From Oscillospiraceae bacterium (GTDB taxonomy: Bacteria; Bacillota; Clostridia; Oscillospirales; Acutalibacteraceae): a stretch of DNA of 64,000 nucleotides. The stretch spans positions 1 to 64,000 of the forward strand of contig SVOT01000003.1 of NCBI GenBank assembly GCA_015066225.1, in the 5' to 3' direction. This document shows, one piece after another, positions 23,434 through 31,898 of the stretch (position 1 is the stretch's first letter; every line of letters starts with the position of its first letter). A model generated the notes under the pieces. That model was not told the origin of the DNA and searched no databases. It worked only from the letters and a program-made list of their open reading frames with translations. A program made the position numbers and the translations under genes.

Positions 23434-24246
23434 TAAATTTCTCAAATAGTTTATGCTCATTTCAGCACATTCGATGGGGGTTTTACCCATTGAGGGGTCA
23501 TCCTGCTCAACAACAACCCATTCTGCGCCTGCTTTTTCTGCAGAAGCGAGAATCTTTTTCCAATCCTGAACACCGTAACCAACGGGGCGGAACTCGAATG
23601 TGTTTTCTGCTTTGTCGGTTTCTTCCTCTTCAATACCGATGAGCTTGTAAAGAGGGCCGTTGCCCTTTGAGCCGCTGAAATCCTTGAGGTGAACAATAGG
23701 TGCTCTGCCTGAATATTTTTCAACGTATGCACTGGGCTCCTCGCCGCCAACGTTTACCCAGCAGGTATCAAGCTCTGTTTTAAGTAAATCCTCGGGGATT
23801 GTGTTATAAAGAATATCAAGAGCATACTCGCCGTCGATTTTAAGAAACTCAAAATCGTGGTTGTGGTAAAGAAGCTGAAGTCCCATTTCCTTTGCGGCTG
23901 CACCGATTTTGCCGATGCCCTCAACAGTTGCTGACCAACCGTCTGTGCCGGGGCGGCATTCCTCTGTGAGGTAGGGCACAACAACATATTTACAGCCCAT
24001 ATCTTTATAATCCTTGAGAACTGCTTCGGGGTTTTCAAGCATATCATAATAAGGTACGTGAGCAGAAACGGGCACAATGCCGATTTCGTCACAAATCGCT
24101 TTGACCTCTGTGCCGGATTTGCCGAAAAGTCCCGCAAACTCTACGCCCTCGTAGCCAAGCTCTTTAACTTTTTTGATTGTGCCGTAAAAATCCTTTTCCA
24201 TATCGTCACGAACGGAATAAAGCTGAATAGCGATAGGTAATTTCAT
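23431..24246 (-). CDS. sugar phosphate isomerase/epimerase (xylose-isomerase-like TIM barrel)
   Basis: 271 residues, AP-endonuclease-2/IolE-like barrel. Typical pieces are LPIAIQLYSVRDDM at the start, LGYEGVEFAG, LLYHNHDFEF, ELDTCWVNVGG and IVHLKDF, with His and Glu/Asp metal ligands; the C-terminus ends VVVEQDDPS…. This family covers inositol, hydroxypyruvate and keto-sugar isomerases, so the exact reaction is open. AAGGAG precedes the ATG. A second member of the family is encoded at 36432-37331. It stands alone on the minus strand. Confidence 0.8.
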   Translation of the reverse strand: MKLPIAIQLYSVRDDMEKDFYGTIKKVKELGYEGVEFAGLFGKSGTEVKAICDEIGIVPVSAHVPYYDMLENPEAVLKDYKDMGCKYVVVPYLTEECRPGTDGWSATVEGIGKIGAAAKEMGLQLLYHNHDFEFLKIDGEYALDILYNTIPEDLLKTELDTCWVNVGGEEPSAYVEKYSGRAPIVHLKDFSGSKGNGPLYKLIGIEEEETDKAENTFEFRPVGYGVQDWKKILASAEKAGAEWVVVEQDDPSMGKTPIECAEMSINYLRNL

Positions 24247-24331
24247 AGTATAAAACTCCTTTTGTTATGATATTTACAAGTTTAATATTACTCCAAACCC
24301 CTTTGTTTTTCAAGGTTTTTTCGCCATTTTA

Positions 24332-24361
24332 TTGACAAGTGCAGTTAAGAAGTTGTAAAAT
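24332..24361 (+). promoter_or_regulatory. apgM promoter
   Basis: TTGACA (24332-24337), 18-bp spacer, TAAAAT (24356-24361), 31 bases before ATG. Confidence 0.7.
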
Positions 24362-24392
24362 GGTAGCATTCACAATGAAATGAGGTACAAAG

Positions 24393-25601
24393 ATGAAATA
24401 TCTTGTTGTTTTATATGACGGAATGGCAGACTACCCCGTGCCCGCTTTAGGCGGCAAAACACCTATGGAGCTTGCAAACAAGCCTATGCTCGACAAGCTT
24501 GCCCGCTTTGGCAAGGTTGGCACGGTTAAAACTGTTGCAGACGGTCTCAAGCCCGGCAGTGACATTGCAAATATGAGTGTTCTCGGCTACAACCCCAAGG
24601 AATGCTACACGGGCCGTTCCCCGCTTGAAGCGGTGAGCATCGGTGTTGATATGAAAGACAGCGACATAATCTTCCGCACAAACCTCGTCACACTTTCTGA
24701 CGAAGAAAATTACAATGATAAAACGATGGTCGATTACAGCGCAGGTGACATTTCCACACCCGAAGCTGCAGAAATTATAAAGAGCGTACAGGAGCATTTC
24801 GGCAACGAAAAATTCACTTTTTACAGCGGTGTTGCTTACAGACACTGTCTTGTCTGGAACAACGGCACGCTTGACCTTGGCAAAATGACTCCCCCACACG
24901 ATATCTCGGGCAAGGTTATCGGCGAGCACCTTTCTGACAGTGAAAACGCAAAAGAGCTTATCGCCATGATGAAGGAAAGCTACGATTTTCTTATGGAGCA
25001 CCCTGTTAATAAAGAGAGAATGGCTAAGGGTGAACGCCCCGCAAACTCTATATGGCTCTGGGGCGAGGGAACAAAGCCCACACTCCCCGATTTCAAAAAG
25101 AAATACGGTGTTGACGGCTCAATTATTTCTGCCGTTGACCTTCTCAAGGGCATTGCAAAATGTGCCGGAATGGGCTCACCCGATGTCCCCGGTGCAACAG
25201 GCTACATAGACACAAACTTCGAGGGCAAGGCAGATTGCGCCATAGAAGAGCTCAAAACAAAGGACTTTGTTTACATACACATTGAAGCACCTGACGAGTG
25301 CGGCCACAGAAACGAGCCCGAAAACAAGGTTAAGGCAATCGAAATGATTGACGAAAAGGTTCTTTCAAGGGTTATACCCGAGCTTGACAAATACGATGAT
25401 TATAAGGTAATGGTTCTGCCCGACCACCCCACACCAATCGTTACAATGACCCATGCGGGTGACGCTGTTCCGTATATGATTTATCAGAAATCAAAGGCGG
25501 CTGACAACGGCATCGAAAGCTTCACCGAAAGCACTGCAAAGGCGGCAGGGAACTACGTCGAAATCGGCTACACTCTTATGGACAGCTTTATCAGAGAATA
25601 A
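24393..25601 (+). CDS. apgM: cofactor-independent phosphoglycerate mutase (ApgM type)
   Basis: 402 residues, the archaeal-type/metal-dependent enzyme. It has the N-terminal LYDGMADYP with the metal-binding Asp, the phospho-Ser region SDIANMSVLGYNP, IHIEAPDECGH and the C-terminal LPDHPTPIVTMTHAGD metal site. It interconverts 3- and 2-phosphoglycerate in glycolysis; some Clostridia relatives may instead act as homoserine kinase-like enzymes (ThrH-like role proposed for this family), so glycolysis is the likely but not only option. GAGGTACAAAG precedes ATG. A terminator shared with yunB follows. Confidence 0.9.
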   Translation: MKYLVVLYDGMADYPVPALGGKTPMELANKPMLDKLARFGKVGTVKTVADGLKPGSDIANMSVLGYNPKECYTGRSPLEAVSIGVDMKDSDIIFRTNLVTLSDEENYNDKTMVDYSAGDISTPEAAEIIKSVQEHFGNEKFTFYSGVAYRHCLVWNNGTLDLGKMTPPHDISGKVIGEHLSDSENAKELIAMMKESYDFLMEHPVNKERMAKGERPANSIWLWGEGTKPTLPDFKKKYGVDGSIISAVDLLKGIAKCAGMGSPDVPGATGYIDTNFEGKADCAIEELKTKDFVYIHIEAPDECGHRNEPENKVKAIEMIDEKVLSRVIPELDKYDDYKVMVLPDHPTPIVTMTHAGDAVPYMIYQKSKAADNGIESFTESTAKAAGNYVEIGYTLMDSFIRE

Positions 25602-25645
25602 AAAAAACACAGCAGCTCTCATTTTTCGAGAGCTGCTGTGTTTTT
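25602..25645. terminator. bidirectional terminator overlapping the end of yunB
   Basis: The stem ACACAGCAGCTCTC/GAGAGCTGCTGTGT has A/T tracts on both sides. The right arm and T tract encode the last residues of YunB on the opposite strand (…KNTAALEK), so coding and termination share the same bases. Confidence 0.85.
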
Positions 25646-26323
25646 GCCGTAAAACGCGTTTGGAACATCACCGACAATGACTGTTTCAGCCACAGGAATG
25701 TTGCCTGTTATTGTTTCGTCTATTCTGTAATCACCTATGTATGCTGTGGCATATAGCTTTACTTTTACATAAACACGGTGAAGAGTCTGATTAATCCCCA
25801 CGCTTTCAAAGCTACTGCAAACGTCGGTTACAACAAAGCCGTAGGTGCTTGATTCCACGGTTAATTCAAGCCCTTGATCACTGAAAATTTCGCTACCGAA
25901 AAGTGTGCCCCACGGCACAATAATATTAAAATCACCGCATTCTTCAACTGTTTTTGCCACATCGTTTGAAAGCTGAGCTTTAAATCTGTTCACAAAAGCG
26001 GTATTGGTCACCACCGATGATATACTACCCTCACTGTCATAAGCAAGGCTGACAAAATCCTCATACTTAACGTTTTTATCGGAAACGCTTTTCTCAACAG
26101 ATTGGTTAAGAAGCATGGTCAATTCATTCTTTAAGGCATTCCCGCCTGCGTTTTTTATGATGGGTCTGAGCTTTACTTCACCCAAAATCAATATTATGAC
26201 AACGATTAGAAAAGCACAAATACAATAAAAACCCATAGCGGTTTTCTGCCCTTTGAAAACTAATCTTCCGGCTTTCAGCACCGGTCTCGTTTTCATTTTT
26301 GGTTTAAAATAAAACTTTATCAT
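25619..26323 (-). CDS. yunB: sporulation protein YunB
   Basis: 234 residues. A short basic N-terminus and one membrane helix (about residues 29-47) are followed by the YunB extracytoplasmic domain: NALKNELTMLLNQSVEK, YEDFVSLAYDSEGSISSVVTNTAFVNRF, then a C-terminal beta-rich part ending IPVAETVIVGDVPNAFYGK. YunB is a mother-cell sporulation protein in Bacillus and Clostridia. ATG 26323 has GGTGAGGAAT upstream; a longer frame to 26410 has no ribosome site and includes a terminator. Its presence supports a spore-forming lineage. Confidence 0.9.
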   Translation of the reverse strand: MIKFYFKPKMKTRPVLKAGRLVFKGQKTAMGFYCICAFLIVVIILILGEVKLRPIIKNAGGNALKNELTMLLNQSVEKSVSDKNVKYEDFVSLAYDSEGSISSVVTNTAFVNRFKAQLSNDVAKTVEECGDFNIIVPWGTLFGSEIFSDQGLELTVESSTYGFVVTDVCSSFESVGINQTLHRVYVKVKLYATAYIGDYRIDETITGNIPVAETVIVGDVPNAFYGKNTAALEK

Positions 26324-26369
26324 ATTCCTCACCAATATATTATATGATAAAACTTCTCTATGAACACAA

Positions 26370-26403
26370 AAACTCCGCAGGGGGACAATCCCTACGGAGC
26401 TTT
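26370..26403 (-). terminator. terminator of the 983-residue surface protein gene
   Basis: On the minus strand CTCCGTAGGG…CCCTGCGGAG with one internal mismatch, followed by TTTTTG. Confidence 0.75.
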
Positions 26404-26410
26404 GATACAA

Positions 26411-29362
26411 TTAATATTTATCTTTAATTGTTACAGGGTCGGATTTTGCACTGTGAACTGTTCCGTCATAAGCCTTAACTACGTATGTGTATTTAACGCC
26501 CTTCTTAGCTGACTTATCCTTATAAGAAACGGTAGCATTGCCTTTAACCTTGGCTACTCTTTCATAGCTACCGCCTGAAGTTTTACGGTAAACAATGTAA
26601 CCGTCTGCATTTGCAACCTTACCCCACTTGATTGTGATACCGGTTTTTGCAGAGGTTGCTTTGCTGATTTCCGGAGCACCAACAAACTTAATGCTGATTC
26701 CGTTTGCGTCATAGCTACTGAGTGTACTGCCGTTTTTAGCACGAACCGTGTAAATGTAGCCCTTGCCGCTCTTTGCGGTTTTATCTACGTAAGATGTGCC
26801 TTTAACAGTATCGATACGTTTCCAGCTTGAAGAAGCAGTTCTGCGATAAACGTTGTACTGTGTTGCACCGCTGATTTTGCTCCAGCTAAGCTTAACACCG
26901 TCCTGAGTGTTTTTGATTGAGTTGAGCTCGGGATAAGCAAGGTAGAGTATTTTGATACCGTCTTTGTCATATCCGCCTGCAACACCGTTAGCACCAATTG
27001 CTTTAACTGTGAAAGTGTAGCTTGTGCCACTCTTTGCCTTTGTGTAAACGTAGCTTGTGTTTTCGTTACCCTTAACAGTTGCAAGATATTTCCACTTACC
27101 GTCAGCTTTTATATAAATCTTATAGCTTGTGGCATTATCTGCCGCATTCCAATAAAGAATGGGACCTCTGATTGTGTTTTTAACCTCAACAAGCTCGGGA
27201 GTTGCGGGTTTATCGCTACCGTCTGATTTGCCACACTCTGTGCATTTGCCGTTTTTGAAGTTGTGACCTGTTGCGGGAAGAATTGTAACTTCGCCGACAA
27301 ACTGGTGGCAGATTGAACAGAATGAACCTTCCTTGCCATCCTCATCACAGGTGGGCTCAACCTTCTGGGGTGCTGAATAGCAAATATGATCACCCTTGAA
27401 TGTTTCCTGGTATGCGTCACCGCATTTTGAACAGGTATATCTAATTACGCCATCTTCGACACATGTTGCATTTTTAATTACTTCACCGTTGTATTCGTGA
27501 CCTGTTGCGGGGATAACTTCGGTTTCTGTTTTTCCGCATCCGTTAAGGCAAGTGAACACCTTCTCGCCATCTTCGACACATGTTGCTTCTTTTGTAACAT
27601 TACCGTTATCCATTGCGTGGCCTAAAGCAGGGATAGCTGAAACTTCAGTTTTGTTGCAGCCCTCGTTTGTGCACTTGCTAACGAGTGTGCCCTCACCTTC
27701 ACAGGTGGGTTTTACTGTAACCTTGCCTTCATCCATTGCATGGCCTGTGGCAAGAATTGCTTCTGTGTAGGAGTAACCGCAATTTGTTCTTGTGCAGGTG
27801 TATTTCATAACACCGTCGGTGTCACAGGTTGCCTTTGTAACAACTGTGCCGTTGTCGTATGAATGGCCAAGAGCATCAAGCTCTTCTGTTTCGTAAACGA
27901 AGCCGCAACCAACACAACGCTGTTCTCTTGAACCTGTTGTTGTGCATGTGGGTTCAACTGTTGTTACCCATTCAATGCCGCCTGCGTGAGCGAAATCTGT
28001 TTTCATATTGCGTTTAACAGCAAATTTTGCCGCCTCGGAGCCACAGTTTGCTTTTATAACAAGGTCTGCTGAGCAACCGTTAAATGCATTACCTGCAATA
28101 GTTGTAACGCTGTCGGGGATTTCAACAACACTAAGCTGTTTGCAACCAATGAATGCATCAGAGCCAACCTCTGTTGCACCGTTGTAGATTACAAATGTAC
28201 CGCTCTTGCCTGCGGGACAGCAGAGAAGAGTTTCAAGATTGATGTCATAAAGAGCACCGTCAACACTTGCAAAGTTACGGTTTTTGCTGTCAACATTGAT
28301 ATCTGTAAGAGCGTTGCAGTTTGTGAAAACGCCCTGGCCGATGGCTGTAACGCTACCGGGGATTTCAATAGTCTGAATCGCTGTTGAATCGAAAGCAGAA
28401 TCATCAATGCTGATTAATGTTTCGGGAAGATCGATTTCAGCGAAGCTTGTGCAATCTGCAAATGCATTTTTGCCGATTGTTTTGATACCCTCGGGAAGAT
28501 TTGCAAGACCTTTAAGAGAAGAGCAGCCATAGAACATACCATCGCTGATAGCGGGCATTGCACACTTTATTTCTACATCCTCAAGAGATGTACAATTACC
28601 GAATGCATATTCGCCGATTTCGTTAACGTTATGACCGATATACGCTGTTTTTACGGATACACAGTCATAGAAAGCATACTCGCCGACAACCTGTGTGCTG
28701 TCGGGGATAATGATATTCTCAAGCGCACCGCAGTTTTCGAAAGCAAGTCTGCCGATTTTGCAAACGCTGTCGGGAAGAGAAAGAGTTTTGAGAACTGTAC
28801 AGTCCTCAAACATACCCTCGCCGATTTCAATAGCGCCGTTTTTAACATCGAGAACTTCAAGTGAATCGCAGGATTTGAAAATGTTTTTACCAACCTTGCC
28901 GCTTGCAAGACCGCCGTAAAGAGCAACCTCTGTTAATCCGTCACAGTCATAGAAAGCGTAGTCACCGATTTCGGTTGTGCCGGGAAGAGCAAGCCTTGTG
29001 AGATCATCACAATTCTGGAAAGCTCCCGCCTCAATACTGTCAAGAACACCTTCAAAAACAAGGTTTGAAAGAACAGGATAACCCGCAAAAGCGGAGTTTG
29101 AGATTGTTGTAACCTCGGATTTGAAAATAACTGTTCTGATTTGTGCTGCATAAGGAGCCCAAGGGGTACCCTCAACATCACAGAAAATTGTAAGAACTCC
29201 GTCGTCTGTAAATGACCAGAACTGTTTGACCAAGTTACCTTCTTCGTCATATTCTGCGCCTTCGGCGACAGTTGCCGCAAATGACACAACTGTTAAACAA
29301 GATAAGCAGCTGAGCATCATAATTACGGCGAGGAGGACTGATAAAATCTTTGACCTCTTCAA
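26411..29362 (-). CDS. secreted BspA-like leucine-rich repeat protein with Cys-rich and FN3 repeats
   Basis: 983 residues from a TTG start at 29362 (AAAGGGTG 7 bases upstream; no ATG fits the signal peptide). A signal peptide (KRSKILSVLLAVIMML…VSFA) is followed by about 15 LRR_5/BspA repeats of the type TTIGxxAFxxCxxLxxVxIPxSV (about 60-450). Five or six 40-residue repeats then follow with the pattern TC…G…C…C(G)…ATGH (about 460-680), and three fibronectin-III-like domains lead to the C-terminus. No sortase motif or membrane anchor is seen. BspA-like proteins mediate adhesion and host or polymer binding. The Cys repeats probably bind metal or form disulfides. It has its own consensus-like promoter. 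Confidence 0.85.
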   Translation of the reverse strand: MKRSKILSVLLAVIMMLSCLSCLTVVSFAATVAEGAEYDEEGNLVKQFWSFTDDGVLTIFCDVEGTPWAPYAAQIRTVIFKSEVTTISNSAFAGYPVLSNLVFEGVLDSIEAGAFQNCDDLTRLALPGTTEIGDYAFYDCDGLTEVALYGGLASGKVGKNIFKSCDSLEVLDVKNGAIEIGEGMFEDCTVLKTLSLPDSVCKIGRLAFENCGALENIIIPDSTQVVGEYAFYDCVSVKTAYIGHNVNEIGEYAFGNCTSLEDVEIKCAMPAISDGMFYGCSSLKGLANLPEGIKTIGKNAFADCTSFAEIDLPETLISIDDSAFDSTAIQTIEIPGSVTAIGQGVFTNCNALTDINVDSKNRNFASVDGALYDINLETLLCCPAGKSGTFVIYNGATEVGSDAFIGCKQLSVVEIPDSVTTIAGNAFNGCSADLVIKANCGSEAAKFAVKRNMKTDFAHAGGIEWVTTVEPTCTTTGSREQRCVGCGFVYETEELDALGHSYDNGTVVTKATCDTDGVMKYTCTRTNCGYSYTEAILATGHAMDEGKVTVKPTCEGEGTLVSKCTNEGCNKTEVSAIPALGHAMDNGNVTKEATCVEDGEKVFTCLNGCGKTETEVIPATGHEYNGEVIKNATCVEDGVIRYTCSKCGDAYQETFKGDHICYSAPQKVEPTCDEDGKEGSFCSICHQFVGEVTILPATGHNFKNGKCTECGKSDGSDKPATPELVEVKNTIRGPILYWNAADNATSYKIYIKADGKWKYLATVKGNENTSYVYTKAKSGTSYTFTVKAIGANGVAGGYDKDGIKILYLAYPELNSIKNTQDGVKLSWSKISGATQYNVYRRTASSSWKRIDTVKGTSYVDKTAKSGKGYIYTVRAKNGSTLSSYDANGISIKFVGAPEISKATSAKTGITIKWGKVANADGYIVYRKTSGGSYERVAKVKGNATVSYKDKSAKKGVKYTYVVKAYDGTVHSAKSDPVTIKDKY

Positions 29363-29436
29363 AAAAAACACCCTTTCGATTAAAAATGCAACAGTACCAA
29401 TATGCGTGTTCATACATATATAATACTACAGAATTT

Positions 29437-29465
29437 ATTTTAGTATATTAATAAGTTTTTGTCAA
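29437..29465 (-). promoter_or_regulatory. promoter of the 983-residue BspA-like gene
   Basis: Minus-strand TTGACA (29460-29465), 17-bp spacer, TAAAAT (29437-29442). The leader to the TTG start is about 70 bases. Confidence 0.75.
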
Positions 29466-29523
29466 TGATTTTTAACAGAAATAAGCATATTTGATTAAAA
29501 AATATTGGTATATTCTCATAACA

Positions 29524-29552
29524 AAAAAGGCGGCAGACGAAAAACGTCTGCC
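29524..29552 (-). terminator. terminator of the iorA-iorB operon
   Basis: GGCAGACG/CGTCTGCC stem with a T run on the minus strand, 10 bases after the iorB stop. Confidence 0.85.
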
Positions 29553-29561
29553 ACACAAATA

Positions 29562-30131
29562 TTATTTTGAATAACCAAGCTCAAATGCCTTAATATTCAT
29601 TTCAAGGAATCTTTCGGGAACGCAGGACTTAACCGCTTCAAGCCAGATTTCCTTGGGAATCTCGGTATTTTTTGCCATTGCACCGATAAGCACAACGTTT
29701 GTAGCCTTTGGTGAGCCCGCCTCAACAGCAAGAGGAAGAGCGTCAAGCTCAACAACCGCCGCACCTGCTTTTCTTACTGCATCAAGCACGCCGTCGGGAT
29801 AAACGCTGTCACCGATAACAACTGACATAGGGTCAATTTTCTGTGTGTTTACAATAACCTTGCCGTCAGGCTTGAGGCAAGAAAGCCATCTTGCTGCCTC
29901 AAGCTGCTCGAAAGCAAGAATAAGGTCAGCCTCGCCCTCACCGACTACAGGTGAATAAACCTTTTCACCGTATTTTACGTATGTAACAACAGAACCGCCT
30001 CGCTGGCTCATTCCGTGAACCTCTGAAACCTTGACATCGTACCCTTGCGAAAGAAGAGCACTGCCCAAAATACGGCTGGCAAGCAGTGTACCCTGACCGC
30101 CTACGCCGACTATCATTATAGCTTTATTCAT
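29562..30131 (-). CDS. iorB: indolepyruvate:ferredoxin oxidoreductase, beta subunit
   Basis: 189 residues of the pyruvate/ketoisovalerate oxidoreductase gamma-type fold. It has IMIVGVGGQGTLLASRILG at the N-terminus, SEVHGMSQRGGSVVTYVKYG, and PKATNVVLIGAMAK near the middle. It pairs with IorA to decarboxylate aryl-pyruvates oxidatively to aryl-acetyl-CoA, reducing ferredoxin. ATG 30131 is preferred (AAGGGAGAG 8 bases upstream) over the one nine bases earlier. It follows iorA by 18 bases and ends at a terminator. Confidence 0.92.
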   Translation of the reverse strand: MNKAIMIVGVGGQGTLLASRILGSALLSQGYDVKVSEVHGMSQRGGSVVTYVKYGEKVYSPVVGEGEADLILAFEQLEAARWLSCLKPDGKVIVNTQKIDPMSVVIGDSVYPDGVLDAVRKAGAAVVELDALPLAVEAGSPKATNVVLIGAMAKNTEIPKEIWLEAVKSCVPERFLEMNIKAFELGYSK

Positions 30132-30149
30132 AACAGACACTCTCCCTTC

Positions 30150-31883
30150 TTATTCAATTGCACCGAATTTGCAAAGCTGTGAACAAACGTTGCAGCCGAG
30201 GCACTGTGTAAAGTCGATTTCTGCCTTGCCGTCTTTCATACTGATTGCGGGACAACCGATTTTCATACACATTTTGCAGGATTTACATTTATCTTTGTTA
30301 ACCTTGAGAGGCGGGTTATGTTTAACGGTTTTAAGGAGAGCACAGGGTCTTCTTGAAATAACAACCGCAGGTGCATTCAAATCAAGTGCTTTTTTGATTG
30401 TTGTGTAGCTTTCATCAAGGTTATAGGGATCAACAACAAAAACGTTATTGATGCCCACTGCTTCACAAAGCTTTTCAAGGCTTACAGCAGCCGCAGGCTC
30501 GCCTTTGATATTGAAGCCTGTTGTGGGATTTTGCTGGTGACCTGTCATACCTGTGATGCTGTTGTCAAGGATAATTGTAACAGAATTACTGTTGTTATAA
30601 GCAATATCAATAAGACCTGTTACACCCGAGTGAATAAAAGTGGAGTCTCCGATAACTGCAACAGATTTATTTGCGCGCTCGGGGTCGGCAAGGTTTCTGC
30701 CGTGAAGACCGGATACGCTACCGCCCATGCAAAGAACGGTGTCAATCATACCAAGGGGCTTTGATGCACCCAGGGTATAGCAGCCGATGTCACCGCTTAC
30801 TGTTACGCCCAGCTTTTTAAGAGCATAGAAAAGACCGCGATGGGGACAACCCGCACAAAGCACAGGAGGTCTTGCGGGGATATCAACGTCTGCCTTAAGA
30901 GACTTGCTTTCTTCGCCGAGAATCACCTTTCTGATAAGGCCCTGTGAATATTCGCCGAGAAGAGTAAATTCCGCTTTACCCTTTACGTCAACGCCGATTT
31001 TGCGGCAATGAGTTTCGATATAATCATCAAGCTCCTCAAGAACGTAAACGGTTTCACATTCTGCACAGAAGTCTTTGATGAGCTTTTCGGGAAGCGGATA
31101 AACGCAACCCAATTTGAGATAAGACGCTTTATCGCCGAGTGCTTCCTTTGCATATTCGTAGCAGATACCCGCTGTGATAACGCCGATTTTTTTATTGTTA
31201 TATTCAACGCTGTTAAGTCCGTTTTCAAGAGCTTCCGTTTCGCAATATTCAACCTGCTTAAGAATTCTGTTTTCAACCTCAACGTGCTTCACCTTTGCAT
31301 TTGCGGGAACCATAACGTATTTAGGCGCATTCTTTTCATAGGGCTTGAGACCGTTATCAACTCTGTCCCCTACCTCTGCAAGGCTTCTTGAGTGAGAAAC
31401 TCTTGTTGTGAGGCGAAGAAGAACAGGGGTATCAAACCTTTCTGAAAGCTCAAATGCAAGCTTTGAATATCTGAGACACTCGTCAGAATCTGCGGGCTCA
31501 AGCATCATAATTTTAGATGCCCTTGCATAGTGACGGCTATCCTGCTCGTTCTGTGAGGAATGCATACCGGGATCGTCCGCAACAACAACCACGAGACCTG
31601 CATTAACGCCGGTGTAGGATGATGTAAACAGAGGGTCTGCCGCAACGTTAAGACCAACGTGCTTCATAGCACAGAAAGACCTTGCGCCTGCAACTGCAGC
31701 ACCAAATGCAACCTCCATTGCAACCTTTTCATTAGGTGCCCATTCGCTTGTTATTTCATTGTACGTGGAAATGCACTCAGTAACCTCTGTGCTGGGTGTT
31801 CCGGGGTAGCTTGAAGCAACTCTGCAGCCGCCCTCATAAAGACCGCGTGCAACCGCTTCATTACCTAAAAGTAATTTTTTCAT
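30150..31883 (-). CDS. iorA: indolepyruvate:ferredoxin oxidoreductase, alpha subunit
   Basis: 577 residues. It has an N-terminal pyrimidine-binding domain (LLGNEAVARGLYEGGCRVASSYPGTPST), a central TPP-binding domain with GDSTFIHSGVTGL…NNS, and two C-terminal 4Fe-4S clusters (CKSCKMCMKIGCP and CLGCNVCSQLC). It converts indolepyruvate, phenylpyruvate or hydroxyphenylpyruvate plus CoA to the aryl-acetyl-CoA, CO2 and reduced ferredoxin during aromatic amino acid fermentation. It lies between an acyl-CoA ligase gene (15 bases upstream) and iorB. No transaminase gene is present in the cluster. Confidence 0.95.
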   Translation of the reverse strand: MKKLLLGNEAVARGLYEGGCRVASSYPGTPSTEVTECISTYNEITSEWAPNEKVAMEVAFGAAVAGARSFCAMKHVGLNVAADPLFTSSYTGVNAGLVVVVADDPGMHSSQNEQDSRHYARASKIMMLEPADSDECLRYSKLAFELSERFDTPVLLRLTTRVSHSRSLAEVGDRVDNGLKPYEKNAPKYVMVPANAKVKHVEVENRILKQVEYCETEALENGLNSVEYNNKKIGVITAGICYEYAKEALGDKASYLKLGCVYPLPEKLIKDFCAECETVYVLEELDDYIETHCRKIGVDVKGKAEFTLLGEYSQGLIRKVILGEESKSLKADVDIPARPPVLCAGCPHRGLFYALKKLGVTVSGDIGCYTLGASKPLGMIDTVLCMGGSVSGLHGRNLADPERANKSVAVIGDSTFIHSGVTGLIDIAYNNSNSVTIILDNSITGMTGHQQNPTTGFNIKGEPAAAVSLEKLCEAVGINNVFVVDPYNLDESYTTIKKALDLNAPAVVISRRPCALLKTVKHNPPLKVNKDKCKSCKMCMKIGCPAISMKDGKAEIDFTQCLGCNVCSQLCKFGAIE

Positions 31884-31898
31884 TATATATACCTCTGA

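Noticed and set aside
26785-28651. Long frames on other strands across the LRR genes
   Set aside because: They mirror the repetitive codons of the two BspA-like genes and have no start signals; typical shadow frames.
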